DNA from: Vibrio sp. 10N.286.49.B1
GTDB lineage: Bacteria > Pseudomonadota > Gammaproteobacteria > Enterobacterales > Vibrionaceae
Reading direction: 5' to 3'
NCBI RefSeq assembly: GCF_002873335.1
Contig: NZ_MCUW01000010.1
Span: 266,420-330,419 of the forward strand
Length of the DNA stretch: 64,000 nt
Below, one piece after another: positions 17,993 through 29,789 of this stretch (its first letter is position 1; each line of letters begins with the position of its first letter). Under the pieces are notes generated by a model, which had not been told where the DNA came from, searched no databases, and saw only the letters and a program-made list of their open reading frames with translations. Made by a program: the position numbers and the translations under genes.

Positions 17993-20374
17993 CTAACTAA
18001 CTACGTTATCGCCTTTATTTTCTTTTTGTTGAATGGTGACGGGCCAACCTGCGTAGATGTTGTCCGCTTTTGGATCGGCCACATCAGCAAGGAATCGATA
18101 GGCGGTACACTCATACGTTAATGCTTCCGTGTTGAACTCAATCATACCAAACCCACTACCTTTTTCTTGAGCTCGTACGTAACGGTTTCTACCTTTAGGC
18201 TTGACAGGGTTCGCTACAGCATAAACATAGTTTAACGAGCCAAAGGAGTCTAAGCACTCTCCTGTATCCGGTAAACCATGTTGAGGGATATTAGTAAGTG
18301 GTATGCCTACTTTCTCTGGGAACCAAAAACGCTGCCAACCTGCTCCAATAGCAGGTACAGCAAATACCCAACTACTATCGCGTTGCTTATCGAGTCCGTA
18401 TTGAGATAGCGTTGCTAAGTGCGTATCGCCTGCAATATGCAGGGCCATTGCATCTCTCATGATATCGACCGCTCGGTTACGACCTGACACAGGCCAACCA
18501 CAACCATCAAAGTCATACTTCATGTAACGGTTAATTCGTCCATTGTGGGTGTTGATGTTCGCAAAAATCGTTTGGCTTAATACTGCTTTTAGCGCATGGT
18601 CGTTCCAGTCTTTACTCCAACCTTTCAAGAACGTTTCTTGGGTTGGCCCCAAAAGTTGCAAGCCTTCTTTATCAAGGTCTTTATTGATAAAGAGTGGATC
18701 TTCATCATGACCCGTTGCACCATGAATAGCACCTACACGATCAGGGCCACTCTTAAATTGTCTATCTGATAAAATAGCAAAGCTAACATTCGCGTATACC
18801 ATATCTCCAAAGTATGCTGTAACTTCATTGACCGCCTCATCAGGCGATGCGTTATAAGCTTCTGGATGATGTGATGCATGGGTTTTATGAACAGTATTTA
18901 TAAAGGCTGGTGTTTGAATATATCCAGGGGTAATTGACGCACTCGGGTCTTTTTCTGGATTCTTCATCATAGCACCACCTTCACCCCACAAGTTTCCTTG
19001 TAAAACATCATGGTCATCAGGGATGCAAATGGTTGGTCGGTCTTTCATTACCTCTCTAAATGCCCAACCAAATTGGTAATATTTACGAAGGTAATTTAAG
19101 ATAGCTTTATTTTCTGGTGCGCGAACAATACCAAATCCACCATGGCTTTCATACAGTTGGTCACCAGAGAAGTACACAATATCCGGGTCTAGTGTTCTGA
19201 CATTTTTCTCTAAAGGCGCATAAGGGTAGGCGTAGTCATTTTGACAAGTAAACGCCGCCATGTTTAATTTTTTTCCTTTTGGTTCAGAGCGAATTAAACC
19301 TGTCCATATGTCTGGTGTTTCAGTGCCATCTTTATGCTTTTCAAAATATACTGCTCTAAATTCACGCTCACTGTCCTGATCCCAATTTGGAATTCTGAAG
19401 GTTGCGACCCAACCAAGTGGATCTAATGGAGCGTTTCCATAAGAAACCCACTTATCACCGTCTTTAACTTGCAGCTCAACTTGTTGACTGTCTTGCTCAC
19501 CCATAGGACCAGTGAGCACGCTCAATTTTAATACATAGCCTTCGCTTGTTCGTGTGTTGTTCAGAGTATACATTGACCACAGAATTGGACCAAAGCGTTG
19601 GTCTTCATTGGCAGAAAAAGCGCCACCATTCAACTCAAAGTTGGTAAACCTGTATCGCGCCCCACGCCCTTCAGCATTAGGTGCAGGCCCCCACGTTGAC
19701 TTGATATTAAAGTTGCTGATGACCCCGATATTACCTTTAATTTTGTCATTAGAAGTAATATCAGTTAGTTTACCAATGGACTCGCCACTCTCTTTTAAGA
19801 ACGCTTCTAACTTAAGAGTCATCGCGCCAGCGACTTGTTGGCCATTTAGTTTTAATAGAACCTCCTTATTATCGACATTTTCTTTTAAACGAGTGCGAGC
19901 TCTTCCAAGCACTAACTCTTGCCCAAGGATACCAGCATCATAACCACGCTCTACAAAACAGTTACTACGATAGTCATTAACATCGCTTCGTGCACCGAGC
20001 CTTATGCCACCACCGCCGTCTTTCTTAGTTTTTTCGACTCGATGTACAACGACGCTTACATCAAAGCCCTCTACTGGGCTTGTCAATTGATGCGTTAGAG
20101 AGTGAACACTGCGGCTCCCGCCAAAGCTGTTGACTTCTACGCCACCGTCTTTGATTTCCCAATCTTCCATTGGGTTTGCCCAATACTCCTTCCCTATCCA
20201 GATACGGTCATGGGTGTTACCCCAGTTATCTTTCAATGGTTTTACAGTATGCGTCTTTTCGGTATTTGCTGCCGCTTTGGGAACAGCAGTACTTTGACAC
20301 CCTACAACACTGCCAGCGACTAAGCTAGAACCTAGCAGTTTGAGAGTATGTCGTCTTGTGATTTTACTTGACAT
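17993..20374 (-). CDS. Tat-exported PhoD-like metallophosphoesterase with N-terminal beta-sandwich domain (copy 1)
   Basis: The 793-residue protein begins with a twin-arginine signal (SSKITRRHTLKLLGSSLVAG) ending in a lipobox-like SVVGC, so it may be a Tat lipoprotein. About residues 45-250 form a beta-rich domain (DRIWIGKEYWANPMEDWEI), followed by a PhoD-type N-terminal Ig-like region and the phosphoesterase core. Metal-binding motifs are visible: SGDQLYE (Asp405), PDDHD (Asp453/454), and GDTHLA (Asp650, His652). PhoD enzymes are Ca/Fe-dependent phosphodiesterases that fold in the cytoplasm and are classic Tat substrates. The substrate here is unknown. Its position between agarase genes, a paralogue at 31933-34305 and the nearby tatABC suggest a role in polysaccharide use, possibly removing a substituent. 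RBS AAGGAA precedes the start. Confidence 0.85.
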   Translation of the reverse strand: MSSKITRRHTLKLLGSSLVAGSVVGCQSTAVPKAAANTEKTHTVKPLKDNWGNTHDRIWIGKEYWANPMEDWEIKDGGVEVNSFGGSRSVHSLTHQLTSPVEGFDVSVVVHRVEKTKKDGGGGIRLGARSDVNDYRSNCFVERGYDAGILGQELVLGRARTRLKENVDNKEVLLKLNGQQVAGAMTLKLEAFLKESGESIGKLTDITSNDKIKGNIGVISNFNIKSTWGPAPNAEGRGARYRFTNFELNGGAFSANEDQRFGPILWSMYTLNNTRTSEGYVLKLSVLTGPMGEQDSQQVELQVKDGDKWVSYGNAPLDPLGWVATFRIPNWDQDSEREFRAVYFEKHKDGTETPDIWTGLIRSEPKGKKLNMAAFTCQNDYAYPYAPLEKNVRTLDPDIVYFSGDQLYESHGGFGIVRAPENKAILNYLRKYYQFGWAFREVMKDRPTICIPDDHDVLQGNLWGEGGAMMKNPEKDPSASITPGYIQTPAFINTVHKTHASHHPEAYNASPDEAVNEVTAYFGDMVYANVSFAILSDRQFKSGPDRVGAIHGATGHDEDPLFINKDLDKEGLQLLGPTQETFLKGWSKDWNDHALKAVLSQTIFANINTHNGRINRYMKYDFDGCGWPVSGRNRAVDIMRDAMALHIAGDTHLATLSQYGLDKQRDSSWVFAVPAIGAGWQRFWFPEKVGIPLTNIPQHGLPDTGECLDSFGSLNYVYAVANPVKPKGRNRYVRAQEKGSGFGMIEFNTEALTYECTAYRFLADVADPKADNIYAGWPVTIQQKENKGDNVVS

Positions 20375-21103
20375 GATAATATTTCCTTGTCCATGAGTTG
20401 CCTTAAAATTAACAGAATTGTATTTTAGAAACAGAATAATGATTTAAAAATGTGATTTGGTTTGCCTTTGTGGGCATAAAAAGGCAAATAAGTTAACCAA
20501 TTGGCATGGTGAACGATGACGATATCTAGGTGGTTGTGGGAGAATCCCTTGATTGCCTTTAACGTAACACGTTATTGGAAAACCAATAGATTCGCCTATA
20601 TTGGTTCTTGACGGCATAGGTGGTTTTTCTGTTTAGGCGTTTTGTACCTTATATAAATGTTTCGATGTTCAATTTTATTTATCTCTCAGTGTCAACAGAA
20701 ACAGCACTATTCATCACTCTCAATTATAGAGGCATAGCTTAAATTGTTTATTTTTTGGGAGTATTTACCAAACTAACGGATAGAAAACACCTCTCATAGT
20801 TGGCAGTTGTGCGTCAATGTCAATAAATAGGAGCATAGCGAACGGCCTTTAACTTTAGGTCATCTTTTTCTATGAAGTGTCGAGGCATTAAGTCCATTTT
20901 AAATAATGATAATATTGATTACTGCATCACAGTTCAGTACTCATGTACGGCGATTTTCTGGACCATATTTGTATTTGTCTATAGTATTTGTGTTATTGAT
21001 TGTCCAAAGTGTTACTTTGGTTAACCTTAGATTGCTATCAAATAGAAAGTGGTTTCGATGAGTAGAGAAACACAATATGCCTTTTGGATGTGGGGAAGTA
21101 GCG
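20375..21103. promoter_or_regulatory. Divergent upstream region of PhoD-like gene 1 and the GH86 operon
   Basis: This 729-base region holds no supported gene. Operator-like sites are AGTTAACCAATTGG (20491-20504), the perfect-arm palindrome TATTGGAAAACCAATA (20573-20588) and CTTTGGTTAACCTTAG (21016-21031, near the GH86 side). TTTGGTTTGCC at about 20458 recurs at about 27494, upstream of the second GH86. Confidence 0.55.
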
Positions 21104-21349
21104 ATGAAGAAAAAGATAGGTTTATTAAAGACTACGTTTTTTATTTTGGTTATCGCTGTTTTTGTTAATTTTGGTGGAAAAGCGGAACCTCAAAGAAATA
21201 CTTCAGAAAAGAATATTTTGGATGTTGAGGTCGTTGATGAGCGTCTTAACAACAGGTTAGATGCGTACGACATTCCCCCAAACCCAAATAAAGATAGCAA
21301 CCATGGATTTGGACCAAGTTGTCAATATAGTTGTCACGACCCTATGTAG
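21104..21349 (+). CDS. Small secreted protein of unknown function upstream of GH86
   Basis: ATG 21104 (MKKKIGLLKTTFFILVIAVF) is preferred to an upstream ATG at 21077, because GGGGAAG lies before it and it starts a clear signal or anchor helix. The 81-residue product has a hydrophobic segment at about residues 8-24, a charged middle, and a short Cys-containing end (GFGPSCQYSCHDPM) that could form one disulfide. I do not recognise the family. It is 99 bases before the GH86 gene in the same orientation, so the two may share a transcript. A real but uncharacterised gene is the best reading; a leader peptide is an alternative. Confidence 0.55.
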   Translation: MKKKIGLLKTTFFILVIAVFVNFGGKAEPQRNTSEKNILDVEVVDERLNNRLDAYDIPPNPNKDSNHGFGPSCQYSCHDPM

Positions 21350-21448
21350 AGCATTATTAACGTGCTATACAACAGGCGCAAAGGATGCAATGGGTAGCTA
21401 ATTGAATTTTTAGATTAGTTTATCCCAATTTTTAGAGAGAGTAATACA

Positions 21449-23554
21449 ATGATAAAAAAAAATAGTCTGCTTCTTCTTATCGCTACTGCTTTCGGGCTTG
21501 CAGGGTGTGGTGGTGGTGATGGTGGTGATACACCAGTTACGCCACCACCAGAGATCGACCCCCCGAACCCGCCAATTTTTACGGGAACTCAAGTCGACAT
21601 AAACTTTGATATGAAGCATGTAGTAGGTGGAATTGAAACATTTGACCGTCGTAAGTTTATCGGTATCCATGCTTCATTACTTGAAAATGAATGGCATGAC
21701 GCCAATAATGGTGCATCAAACGATTCTGATGATTTAATTACCGACTTTTTAGATAGCTATGATGTCTATCTTGGCCGAAACACAGGTGCTATTTCTTGGG
21801 AGCTTCGCAATGTTGAAGAAGATTCGGTAAAGTCTGGTTTTGTTGATGAGACTTCAATGACTAATCGAGGTGGCGTGACTAAAAACCAATTTCTTACCGG
21901 TGCAAATATAAAGTTTGAAAAAGGTCGTCAACATTGGCATCGCTCAACCGATGTGATTATCGCTGCGCAGCAACACCCTTACTGGCCAGATGGAACTAAG
22001 ATCAACTCATTAGGTGATATCACACCATGGTCATTTTCTCAGACTGATACTGTTCAAGAACCTTTAGGTACGGCTACTGGTCATTATATGGGCCAATACT
22101 TAAAGTCTTTCTTCGATGCATCTTCAACAAGTGCGGATGCAGGTGAACCTAAACCTAGTTTTGTTGAGGTAATGAATGAACCTTTGTACGATTTAGTTGA
22201 TGACACTAATTTAAGTGATGCTGAGAAGTTAGCAAAAACACATAAAATATTCGAATTTCACAACGCGGTTGCCGTTGAGGTTTTGAAAGCGAATCCAGAC
22301 GCACTTATTGGTGGTTATACGGCTGCATTTCCAAATTTTGAAGAAGATAACTTTCAACGTTGGGAAGATCGAGATAAATCTTTCATCGACATTGCGGGAC
22401 AGAAAATGGATTTCTTGTCTTTGCACCTATACGATTTTCCAGCTTTTCAAAATTCGCAACGATATCGCCGAGGTGGAAATTTAGAAGCAACACTTGATAT
22501 GTTAGAGCAATACACATATCAAAAATTTGGTGCGCCTAAACCAATGATTATTTCTGAATATGGAGCTCAAGTCCATACGACGAAAAACAATCCGTGGGAG
22601 CGTTCTTCTGACTGGGAAAACGTAGTCTCTTTCAATGCTATGTTGATGAGTTTTATGGAACGTCCGGACCAAATTTTGAAAGCACTACCTTTTATCGTTG
22701 TTAAAGGTGAATGGGGGCGACTGGGAGACAACATACCATATGAATCTCGTCTAATGCGACAAGCAGATGAGCCTGCAAGTCCTACCGGTAAGTGGGTTTA
22801 CAGTGACATGATTTATTTTTATGAATTGTGGAAAGATGTTCAAGGTACAAGAGTTGATACATGGTCTTCAGCTGCAGACATTCAGGTTGACGCTTATGTT
22901 ACTGACTCTAAGGCTTATATTATTTTGAACAGTTTAGATTTTAATAACCATGAACTCGCACTAAATACACTTGGATTAGATGGTAATGTGATAGATAGCG
23001 TGAAGATCAAGCACTTCCTGCAGCGTAGTTTTGGCGGCGTTGAGCGAGGTCTTATCGAAGAAACATATTCACTCCCCGATACTATTAATTTGAGTGCTAA
23101 TTCTACAATGGTGTTAGAACTTACGTTTGCTTCTGATGTTGCTATTATCGAAACTAATGAAGAAACTAAGTACTATGCTGATACTTATAAGCAAAGCATT
23201 AATGCTAATCAGCCAATTACATTCGACATTGATAATGTTCAACTTGGCAATAACGGGGAAGCAGTTCTTCGCATGGGGATCGGTCGCGACTTTGGTAAAA
23301 CACTACAACCAACGTTGACTCTGAATGGCAAAGTGATCGAAGTACCAGAGGATTTTCGTGGTGATGACCAATATTTGGATGGCAAAGGTCGCAATAGTTT
23401 CTTTGGTTTAATTGAAGTTCCTGTTGAACTGGCTGATATTAACGTTAACAACAAGATAGAAGTCAAGTTTAATGATAACGGAGGTTACGTATCATCAATG
23501 ACTTTACAGGTATTTGATAGTTCTCGAGAGCTAGTAAGGACGAGAACACAGTAA
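21449..23554 (+). CDS. GH86 beta-agarase/porphyranase, lipoprotein
   Basis: The 701-residue protein starts with a lipoprotein signal (LLLLIATAFGLAGC), then a Gly/Pro linker (GGGDGGDTPVTPPP). The catalytic (beta/alpha)8 barrel covers about residues 50-470: Glu244 in EVMNEPLYD is the expected acid/base and Glu370 in MIISEYGA the expected nucleophile. C-terminal beta-sandwich domains follow (about 480-700), including the TLTLNGKVIEVPEDFRGDD stretch. GH86 enzymes cleave the beta-1,4 bond in agarose or in the sulfated porphyran segments; sequence alone does not decide which. It is lipid-anchored, probably at the cell surface. The paralogue at 27774-29708 lacks the lipobox. A terminator follows. 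Confidence 0.9.
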   Translation: MIKKNSLLLLIATAFGLAGCGGGDGGDTPVTPPPEIDPPNPPIFTGTQVDINFDMKHVVGGIETFDRRKFIGIHASLLENEWHDANNGASNDSDDLITDFLDSYDVYLGRNTGAISWELRNVEEDSVKSGFVDETSMTNRGGVTKNQFLTGANIKFEKGRQHWHRSTDVIIAAQQHPYWPDGTKINSLGDITPWSFSQTDTVQEPLGTATGHYMGQYLKSFFDASSTSADAGEPKPSFVEVMNEPLYDLVDDTNLSDAEKLAKTHKIFEFHNAVAVEVLKANPDALIGGYTAAFPNFEEDNFQRWEDRDKSFIDIAGQKMDFLSLHLYDFPAFQNSQRYRRGGNLEATLDMLEQYTYQKFGAPKPMIISEYGAQVHTTKNNPWERSSDWENVVSFNAMLMSFMERPDQILKALPFIVVKGEWGRLGDNIPYESRLMRQADEPASPTGKWVYSDMIYFYELWKDVQGTRVDTWSSAADIQVDAYVTDSKAYIILNSLDFNNHELALNTLGLDGNVIDSVKIKHFLQRSFGGVERGLIEETYSLPDTINLSANSTMVLELTFASDVAIIETNEETKYYADTYKQSINANQPITFDIDNVQLGNNGEAVLRMGIGRDFGKTLQPTLTLNGKVIEVPEDFRGDDQYLDGKGRNSFFGLIEVPVELADINVNNKIEVKFNDNGGYVSSMTLQVFDSSRELVRTRTQ

Positions 23555-23571
23555 AATATATCGTTCCCTTT

Positions 23572-23615
23572 GATTACTGTGCGACTGTATATTATTATCG
23601 CACAGTAATCGTTTT
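23572..23615 (+). terminator. Terminator of GH86 gene 1
   Basis: GATTACTGTGCGA (23572-23584) pairs with TCGCACAGTAATC (23598-23610), followed by GTTTT. Confidence 0.88.
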
Positions 23616-23730
23616 AAGGTTGTGCTTACGTTGACTTATCGTCTCAAAGTATTCTGATAGAAAACCAACAATAGTGAACGGCTGTAAGCTTTTTAAATAG
23701 CGACGAAATGTTAACCCTTAATCGTATTCT

Positions 23731-24882
23731 CTAATGTCTATATCGTCGCATAATCATCGTCGATGTATTGGCATCTTGCATAAATTTAGCGGCAGCAGGA
23801 GCTTTCATAAAGCTCGCCATCGATGCTTCAGCATCTTCTAAAGACTCCCAGTGAACGATCACTCGCCAATAACCTTTGTTAGACATACCGGCTTTTCGCG
23901 AAATAAAACCAGGTTGTTTTGATACATGACTGTCTTCAACTGCTGTATCAAGAGGCATAAATTGTTCGGCACTTACACCATCTCTTAAATCAAATGTCGC
24001 CACTTCGACGACGTAATCAGAAGTGAAGCCAAATTTACCGTTGTCATTTTTCCGTTGGTCTTTACTTAGTATGGTTTCTAACGTGTCCCAATGTTCCACG
24101 ATTTTACCATTTTCAACCCTAAAAAGGTCGTAAAAGGACGTATGTTTTCCCATAAAAGTACCTTCGCTTACCGCCAAAATAAAACTACCCTCACCCAATA
24201 TTTTATGACTAGTGGAATACACCATAGGGGTGCCTGCTTCGGCTAAGGCTTTCATTGCGTTACTTAGCCCCTCAAGGCCGTCTCCGACCATCGAATTATG
24301 TTGCAAGAAATCTTCCGGAGCGCTGTTGACAAACATATCAATTTTGCTCATATCACCTTGAATCAAGATAGTGTCAATAAAATCTGCGACGAGTGCTTTG
24401 TTTTCTTGCGTTTGGTCGACATCAATAATTTCTGTCGAGCCGTCTAGCTGAGTGCGTCCACTTGGATTCTTTCCGGTTAATTCTTGTAAGTTATCCCAAT
24501 GTTCAACGATCAATCCATCCTCAAAGCGAAAAATATCAAACCCTGCTTTGGGACCAAAGAAGTTATAATCAGTGTGGAGAAATACATAATCGCCATCTTC
24601 TGCTGCTCGTATGACTTTTGCTTTGGCAGAACCTTTCGGCAAAGAATTTAGCACTTTGCCGAAACCTTCTAACCCATCTTCAACGGCAAGATTGTGCTGG
24701 ATATAATAAGCGGGATTAATGTAAGCAATAGCGGACTGGTCACCAGTTTCGATACTAGAAACAACGGCGATTGCTTTCTCTTTGTTGGACATCTCTTTGG
24801 CTGTAATTGTTCCGGCAGCGACACTAGAAACGCTTAATGACGTTATAAGTAAAATAACAATCTTCAAAATAAAACGATACAT
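23731..24882 (-). CDS. Secreted protein with two SnoaL-like domains and a C-terminal ABM-like domain
   Basis: The 383-residue protein has a signal peptide (LLITSLSVSSVAA). Two NTF2/SnoaL-like alpha+beta cones follow at about residues 30-145 and 160-275; both carry the pair YIQHN/FLQHNS...DGLEG and later FDIFRFEDGLIVEHWD/YDLFRVENGKIVEHWD. A C-terminal ferredoxin-like ABM domain covers about 285-383 (EVATFDLRDGVSAEQF, GFISRKAG, WESLEDAEASM). SnoaL-like and ABM domains occur in small-molecule enzymes and stress proteins; the triple fusion has no function I can name. It lies convergent to GH86 gene 1. RBS AGGGAG is 6 bases before ATG 24882. Confidence 0.8.
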   Translation of the reverse strand: MYRFILKIVILLITSLSVSSVAAGTITAKEMSNKEKAIAVVSSIETGDQSAIAYINPAYYIQHNLAVEDGLEGFGKVLNSLPKGSAKAKVIRAAEDGDYVFLHTDYNFFGPKAGFDIFRFEDGLIVEHWDNLQELTGKNPSGRTQLDGSTEIIDVDQTQENKALVADFIDTILIQGDMSKIDMFVNSAPEDFLQHNSMVGDGLEGLSNAMKALAEAGTPMVYSTSHKILGEGSFILAVSEGTFMGKHTSFYDLFRVENGKIVEHWDTLETILSKDQRKNDNGKFGFTSDYVVEVATFDLRDGVSAEQFMPLDTAVEDSHVSKQPGFISRKAGMSNKGYWRVIVHWESLEDAEASMASFMKAPAAAKFMQDANTSTMIMRRYRH

Positions 24883-25204
24883 AAAATAACTCCCTTTGTA
24901 ATACCGTTTAAATTGTAGCTGAACTGTTGGATTACGTTGTTTTATTTGAGTGCTTGTTGAAATGAATGATAAGTATGAGAGCGGAATGGCTTTTTAAGGA
25001 ATGCTCGTACCGAATGAGAACGAGTATTCCATAGCGAGATTTGTATCCAGTGTTTGGCGAATAGAGTAGTGTCTGTAGGCGTTTTAATCTTTGGTTAAGT
25101 AAAGATATTTTGGTCAAACTTTTCAATAGATTATTAAGGATATCAGATTATGGATAGGGCTTCTTAGGTGGTTCTATTGTTCGAGTACATCAATATAGTA
25201 CAGG
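24883..25204. other. Intergenic region before IS3 copy 2
   Basis: No gene is supported in these 322 bases. This must contain the promoter of the SnoaL/ABM gene, but no copy of the shared operator was recognised. Confidence 0.4.
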
Positions 25205-25386
25205 TGTAGTGGTCAACTAATATTGGCCATGATCTTAGAGTTTAACCAGAACAATCGTTCTGACTCATTTGGTGTCAGTCCGCCATTATATTGGTGAGGC
25301 CTGAGCTGACAGTAATATTGAATTATGATTCGTGTAATTTTTTTCTGAGCCTCAATAAAGCTACGATAACCTACCGTCGGGATCTA

Positions 25387-26543
<1,157 letters not shown>

Positions 26544-26960
26544 ATAACAACAGCTAAATACATCCAGAGGCTACCTGTCCAAACATAAGTAACATCACCA
26601 ACCCAAACCTCATTTGGTTTAGCAACAGCGAACTGGCGGTTAAGGTGATTTGGTATCTCTATATGCTCCTGCGATGCTTTTCTGTATTTATGTTTAGGCA
26701 ACTGGCAACTCATTAGGCCTAGCTCTTTCATTACCTTCGTCGCTCGATATCGACTCAGATTTATACCTTGGTTTGTCACAATGCTTGCGATGGTTCGAGC
26801 ACCCGCAGAGCCTTTACTTGCAGCTTGGCTTTCGCTGACCAGACAGCGAATCTTGACCTTTTCTGTATTGATAACCGAAGGTCTATCTCGCCAATATTTA
26901 TAGCTGCTGCGATGAATACCGAACACTTTACAGAGTGTTGTTATGCTATGCTCTGCCTGA

Positions 26961-27280
<320 letters not shown>

Positions 27281-27352
27281 AATTTCACCTGTTAACTTAT
27301 GAGGTGATGATATCACCGCTAACTAGGTGGCCAAATTAACTATGCCACTACA

Positions 27353-27773
27353 CATTAAAATATAAAGTTTCTTATCTTCAACAGCTAAAGTTCGATCCTG
27401 CCCTAAAAAATAATAGTCACGGTGATTGTCTGTGTAAAAGTATCACAAGATCACAAAAGGGCTTTATTAGTGCTTTGGTTAACAAAAAATGAGTTTTGGT
27501 TTGCCTTTTTTGCGTTGAGTATATAGATTGGTCTGGTGGTTCTGGAACAGATTCAGGTGTTTGAACCCAAACACTGAAATATTAGTTGGATCAACATAAT
27601 TTAGCTTATCTAACCGAGCTCTTATTCTTTCCTGGGGGGGGATGATTTTTGTGGTTGGAAAGCTTCATATATCATCACTAATAAGTTATTGATTTAAAGT
27701 GACGGAACTCTGTATCCAATGAAGGCTGTTGTATTTTAAACAATGTAAAAATAAAAAATTAAGGACAGATTAT
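27353..27773. promoter_or_regulatory. Upstream region of second GH86 gene
   Basis: No gene is supported. CTTTGGTTAACAAAAAATG (from 27474) resembles the shared operator, and TTTTGGTTTGCC (about 27493-27504) repeats a motif also found at about 20457. A run of eight G residues occurs at 27633-27641. The RBS AAGGA (27761-27765) serves ATG 27774. Confidence 0.5.
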
Positions 27774-29708
27774 ATGAAGGTTGCGTCAAAAACACTTTTT
27801 ATTGCGAATGCCATATTTCTCTCAGGTTACGCTTTTGCCAGTTCCCAGGTGTATGTTGATCTGAATGTTAAGCATGAAGTTGGCGGTATTTCTGAATTTG
27901 ATCGTAGTAAGTATATCGTAATGCACTCAAAAATAACCGAGCCTGATTGGGAAGGCGAGGATATAAAACTTAGATATTTGCTTGACAATTTGGATGTTTA
28001 TTTTGGTCGTGATAACGGTACTATGCCGCTTCACGCAACCATGGTAGAGCAAGATCCAAATAGACCTGGTTACGCAGATCCGCAGAGTATGGCGGAACTT
28101 GGTGAAAGCCACCGTATAAAAAACTATGGTGAAAAACTGGTAAGGCATCACCAATACGATGACCGTTTTGATGCGATGATTGGTGGCCAAACACACCAGT
28201 TTTGGATAGGTGAGCACAAAGGGAAAGGAGGGTGGACGTTTAAGAATACTGATGCGGTCGGAGAATTTATGGGACGATTCCTTAACGATTTTTATCGTGA
28301 GGAAGGTGAATTGCCGGCTAAGGGGCACAAACGTCCTAAGTATGTTGAAATTCTGAACGAACCACTCTATGAACTAGTAACCGTGCATGGTAACGACCCA
28401 GTAGACACCTTTATTTATCACAATGAAGTGGCAGAATCGTTCCGTAAATACGTCGATGATGATTCTGTTATGATCGGCGGTTACACCACCGCATTCCCAT
28501 GGTTCGATGATCGAAATTTTAAGCGTTGGGATGAACGTATGAAGTTGTTTATCGACACCAGTGGCGAGTATATGGACTTTATGTCAATTCATCTTTATGA
28601 CTTTGGTTATTTAGGTCGAGATGGAGGTGAAGTGAACTTCCGTGGTGGTCGAATTGAAGCCACCATGGATATGATGGAGCAATATCAATATCTAAAGTTG
28701 GGTGAAGTGAAGCCATTTATGATTTCCGAATATGGCGGTCGTGACCACAAAACAGAGAAAGAGACCTGGTCAGCTAGAAATGACTGGCAGACGATGAAAT
28801 CGTTTAGTCCTATGATGATTCAGTTTATGGCTAAGCCCAATCAGATACTTAAAGCGATTCCGTTTAGTTTGACTAAGGCAGAATGGCACGGTGAGGAAGG
28901 GCGGAATTACCCATGGCGTTTGATGCGTCATAACGATGAGAAGAAGGGAGAGATTGGGAGTCATTATGTTTACACCGATATTATTAAGTTCTACGAATTG
29001 TGGTCGGAGGTAAATGGTACGCGTGTCGACACGAAATCCATTGATAAAGATGTTTTGGTGGATAGTTACGTAGACGGTAAAAAAGCATATGTTGCGGTGA
29101 GTAACCTGTTGAACAAGCCAGCAGAAGTATCAGTTAACTTAGTTAATGTGCAAGGGGCGGAATTCGAAAGCCTTAAGATAAAGCACCTACATAATGTTGA
29201 TGGTGATATCACGTTGACAGAGACATCATACAACGAAATGCCTGATAAAATAGCTATCCATCCAGAAGCCTCTATGATTTTTGAGTATGTATTTAAGAAT
29301 CCAATTGAAATTGAAGAAAAATCGGTAGAGCGCAAGTACTATGCAACAAGTTATCATCAAGCGATCAAGACGAATGAATCGATTAACTTCAACATCAATG
29401 ATGTTGAAACAAACGAATTTGGTGCAGCGGTACTTCGGATGAGCTTTGGACGTCAACACCGCAGCTCAAAAGAGCCAGTCGTTACATTCAATGGTACTAA
29501 GTTAGATCTACCAGTGAAGTATTCTGGTGATGATCAGAAAAATAGGCCTCAGTTCTTTAATATGTTAGAAATTGATGTACCCAATTCACTCCTAAGAAAA
29601 AATAATAAGATTGCAATTACCTTCCCAGACCAAGGAGGTTTTGTAACTAGTACGACACTACAAACTTTCGAGTATAGTTCTGATATTCTTAAGCTAGATA
29701 AGCGATAA
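27774..29708 (+). CDS. GH86 beta-agarase/porphyranase, secreted
   Basis: ATG 27774 is chosen because AAGGA lies 8 bases upstream and it begins a signal peptide (MKVASKTLFIANAIFLSGYA, cleaved near YAFA); the reading from 27729 adds an unlikely leader. The 644-residue protein has a GH86 barrel with Glu196 in EILNEPLYE (expected acid/base) and Glu319 in MISEYGGRDH (expected nucleophile), followed by C-terminal beta-sandwich domains similar to those of the other GH86. It has no lipobox, so the two paralogues differ in location. The active-site loops differ between the two (GRDHKTEKETW here, GAQVHTTKNNPW there), so they may split agarose and methylated or sulfated substrate; this is inference. Confidence 0.9.
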   Translation: MKVASKTLFIANAIFLSGYAFASSQVYVDLNVKHEVGGISEFDRSKYIVMHSKITEPDWEGEDIKLRYLLDNLDVYFGRDNGTMPLHATMVEQDPNRPGYADPQSMAELGESHRIKNYGEKLVRHHQYDDRFDAMIGGQTHQFWIGEHKGKGGWTFKNTDAVGEFMGRFLNDFYREEGELPAKGHKRPKYVEILNEPLYELVTVHGNDPVDTFIYHNEVAESFRKYVDDDSVMIGGYTTAFPWFDDRNFKRWDERMKLFIDTSGEYMDFMSIHLYDFGYLGRDGGEVNFRGGRIEATMDMMEQYQYLKLGEVKPFMISEYGGRDHKTEKETWSARNDWQTMKSFSPMMIQFMAKPNQILKAIPFSLTKAEWHGEEGRNYPWRLMRHNDEKKGEIGSHYVYTDIIKFYELWSEVNGTRVDTKSIDKDVLVDSYVDGKKAYVAVSNLLNKPAEVSVNLVNVQGAEFESLKIKHLHNVDGDITLTETSYNEMPDKIAIHPEASMIFEYVFKNPIEIEEKSVERKYYATSYHQAIKTNESINFNINDVETNEFGAAVLRMSFGRQHRSSKEPVVTFNGTKLDLPVKYSGDDQKNRPQFFNMLEIDVPNSLLRKNNKIAITFPDQGGFVTSTTLQTFEYSSDILKLDKR

Positions 29709-29720
29709 TATTATTGGTTT

Positions 29721-29757
29721 AGTTCAAAGCGAAGGGTTACCTTTGCTTTGAACTTCG
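29721..29757 (+). terminator. Hairpin after GH86 gene 2
   Basis: GTTCAAAGCGAAGG (29721-29734) pairs imperfectly with CCTTTGCTTTGAAC (29739-29752). A T-run comes only about ten bases later, so it is a probable terminator. Confidence 0.65.
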
Positions 29758-29789
29758 TTGCTTTTTAAAGCCTGCTCTACTGCCTTTCA

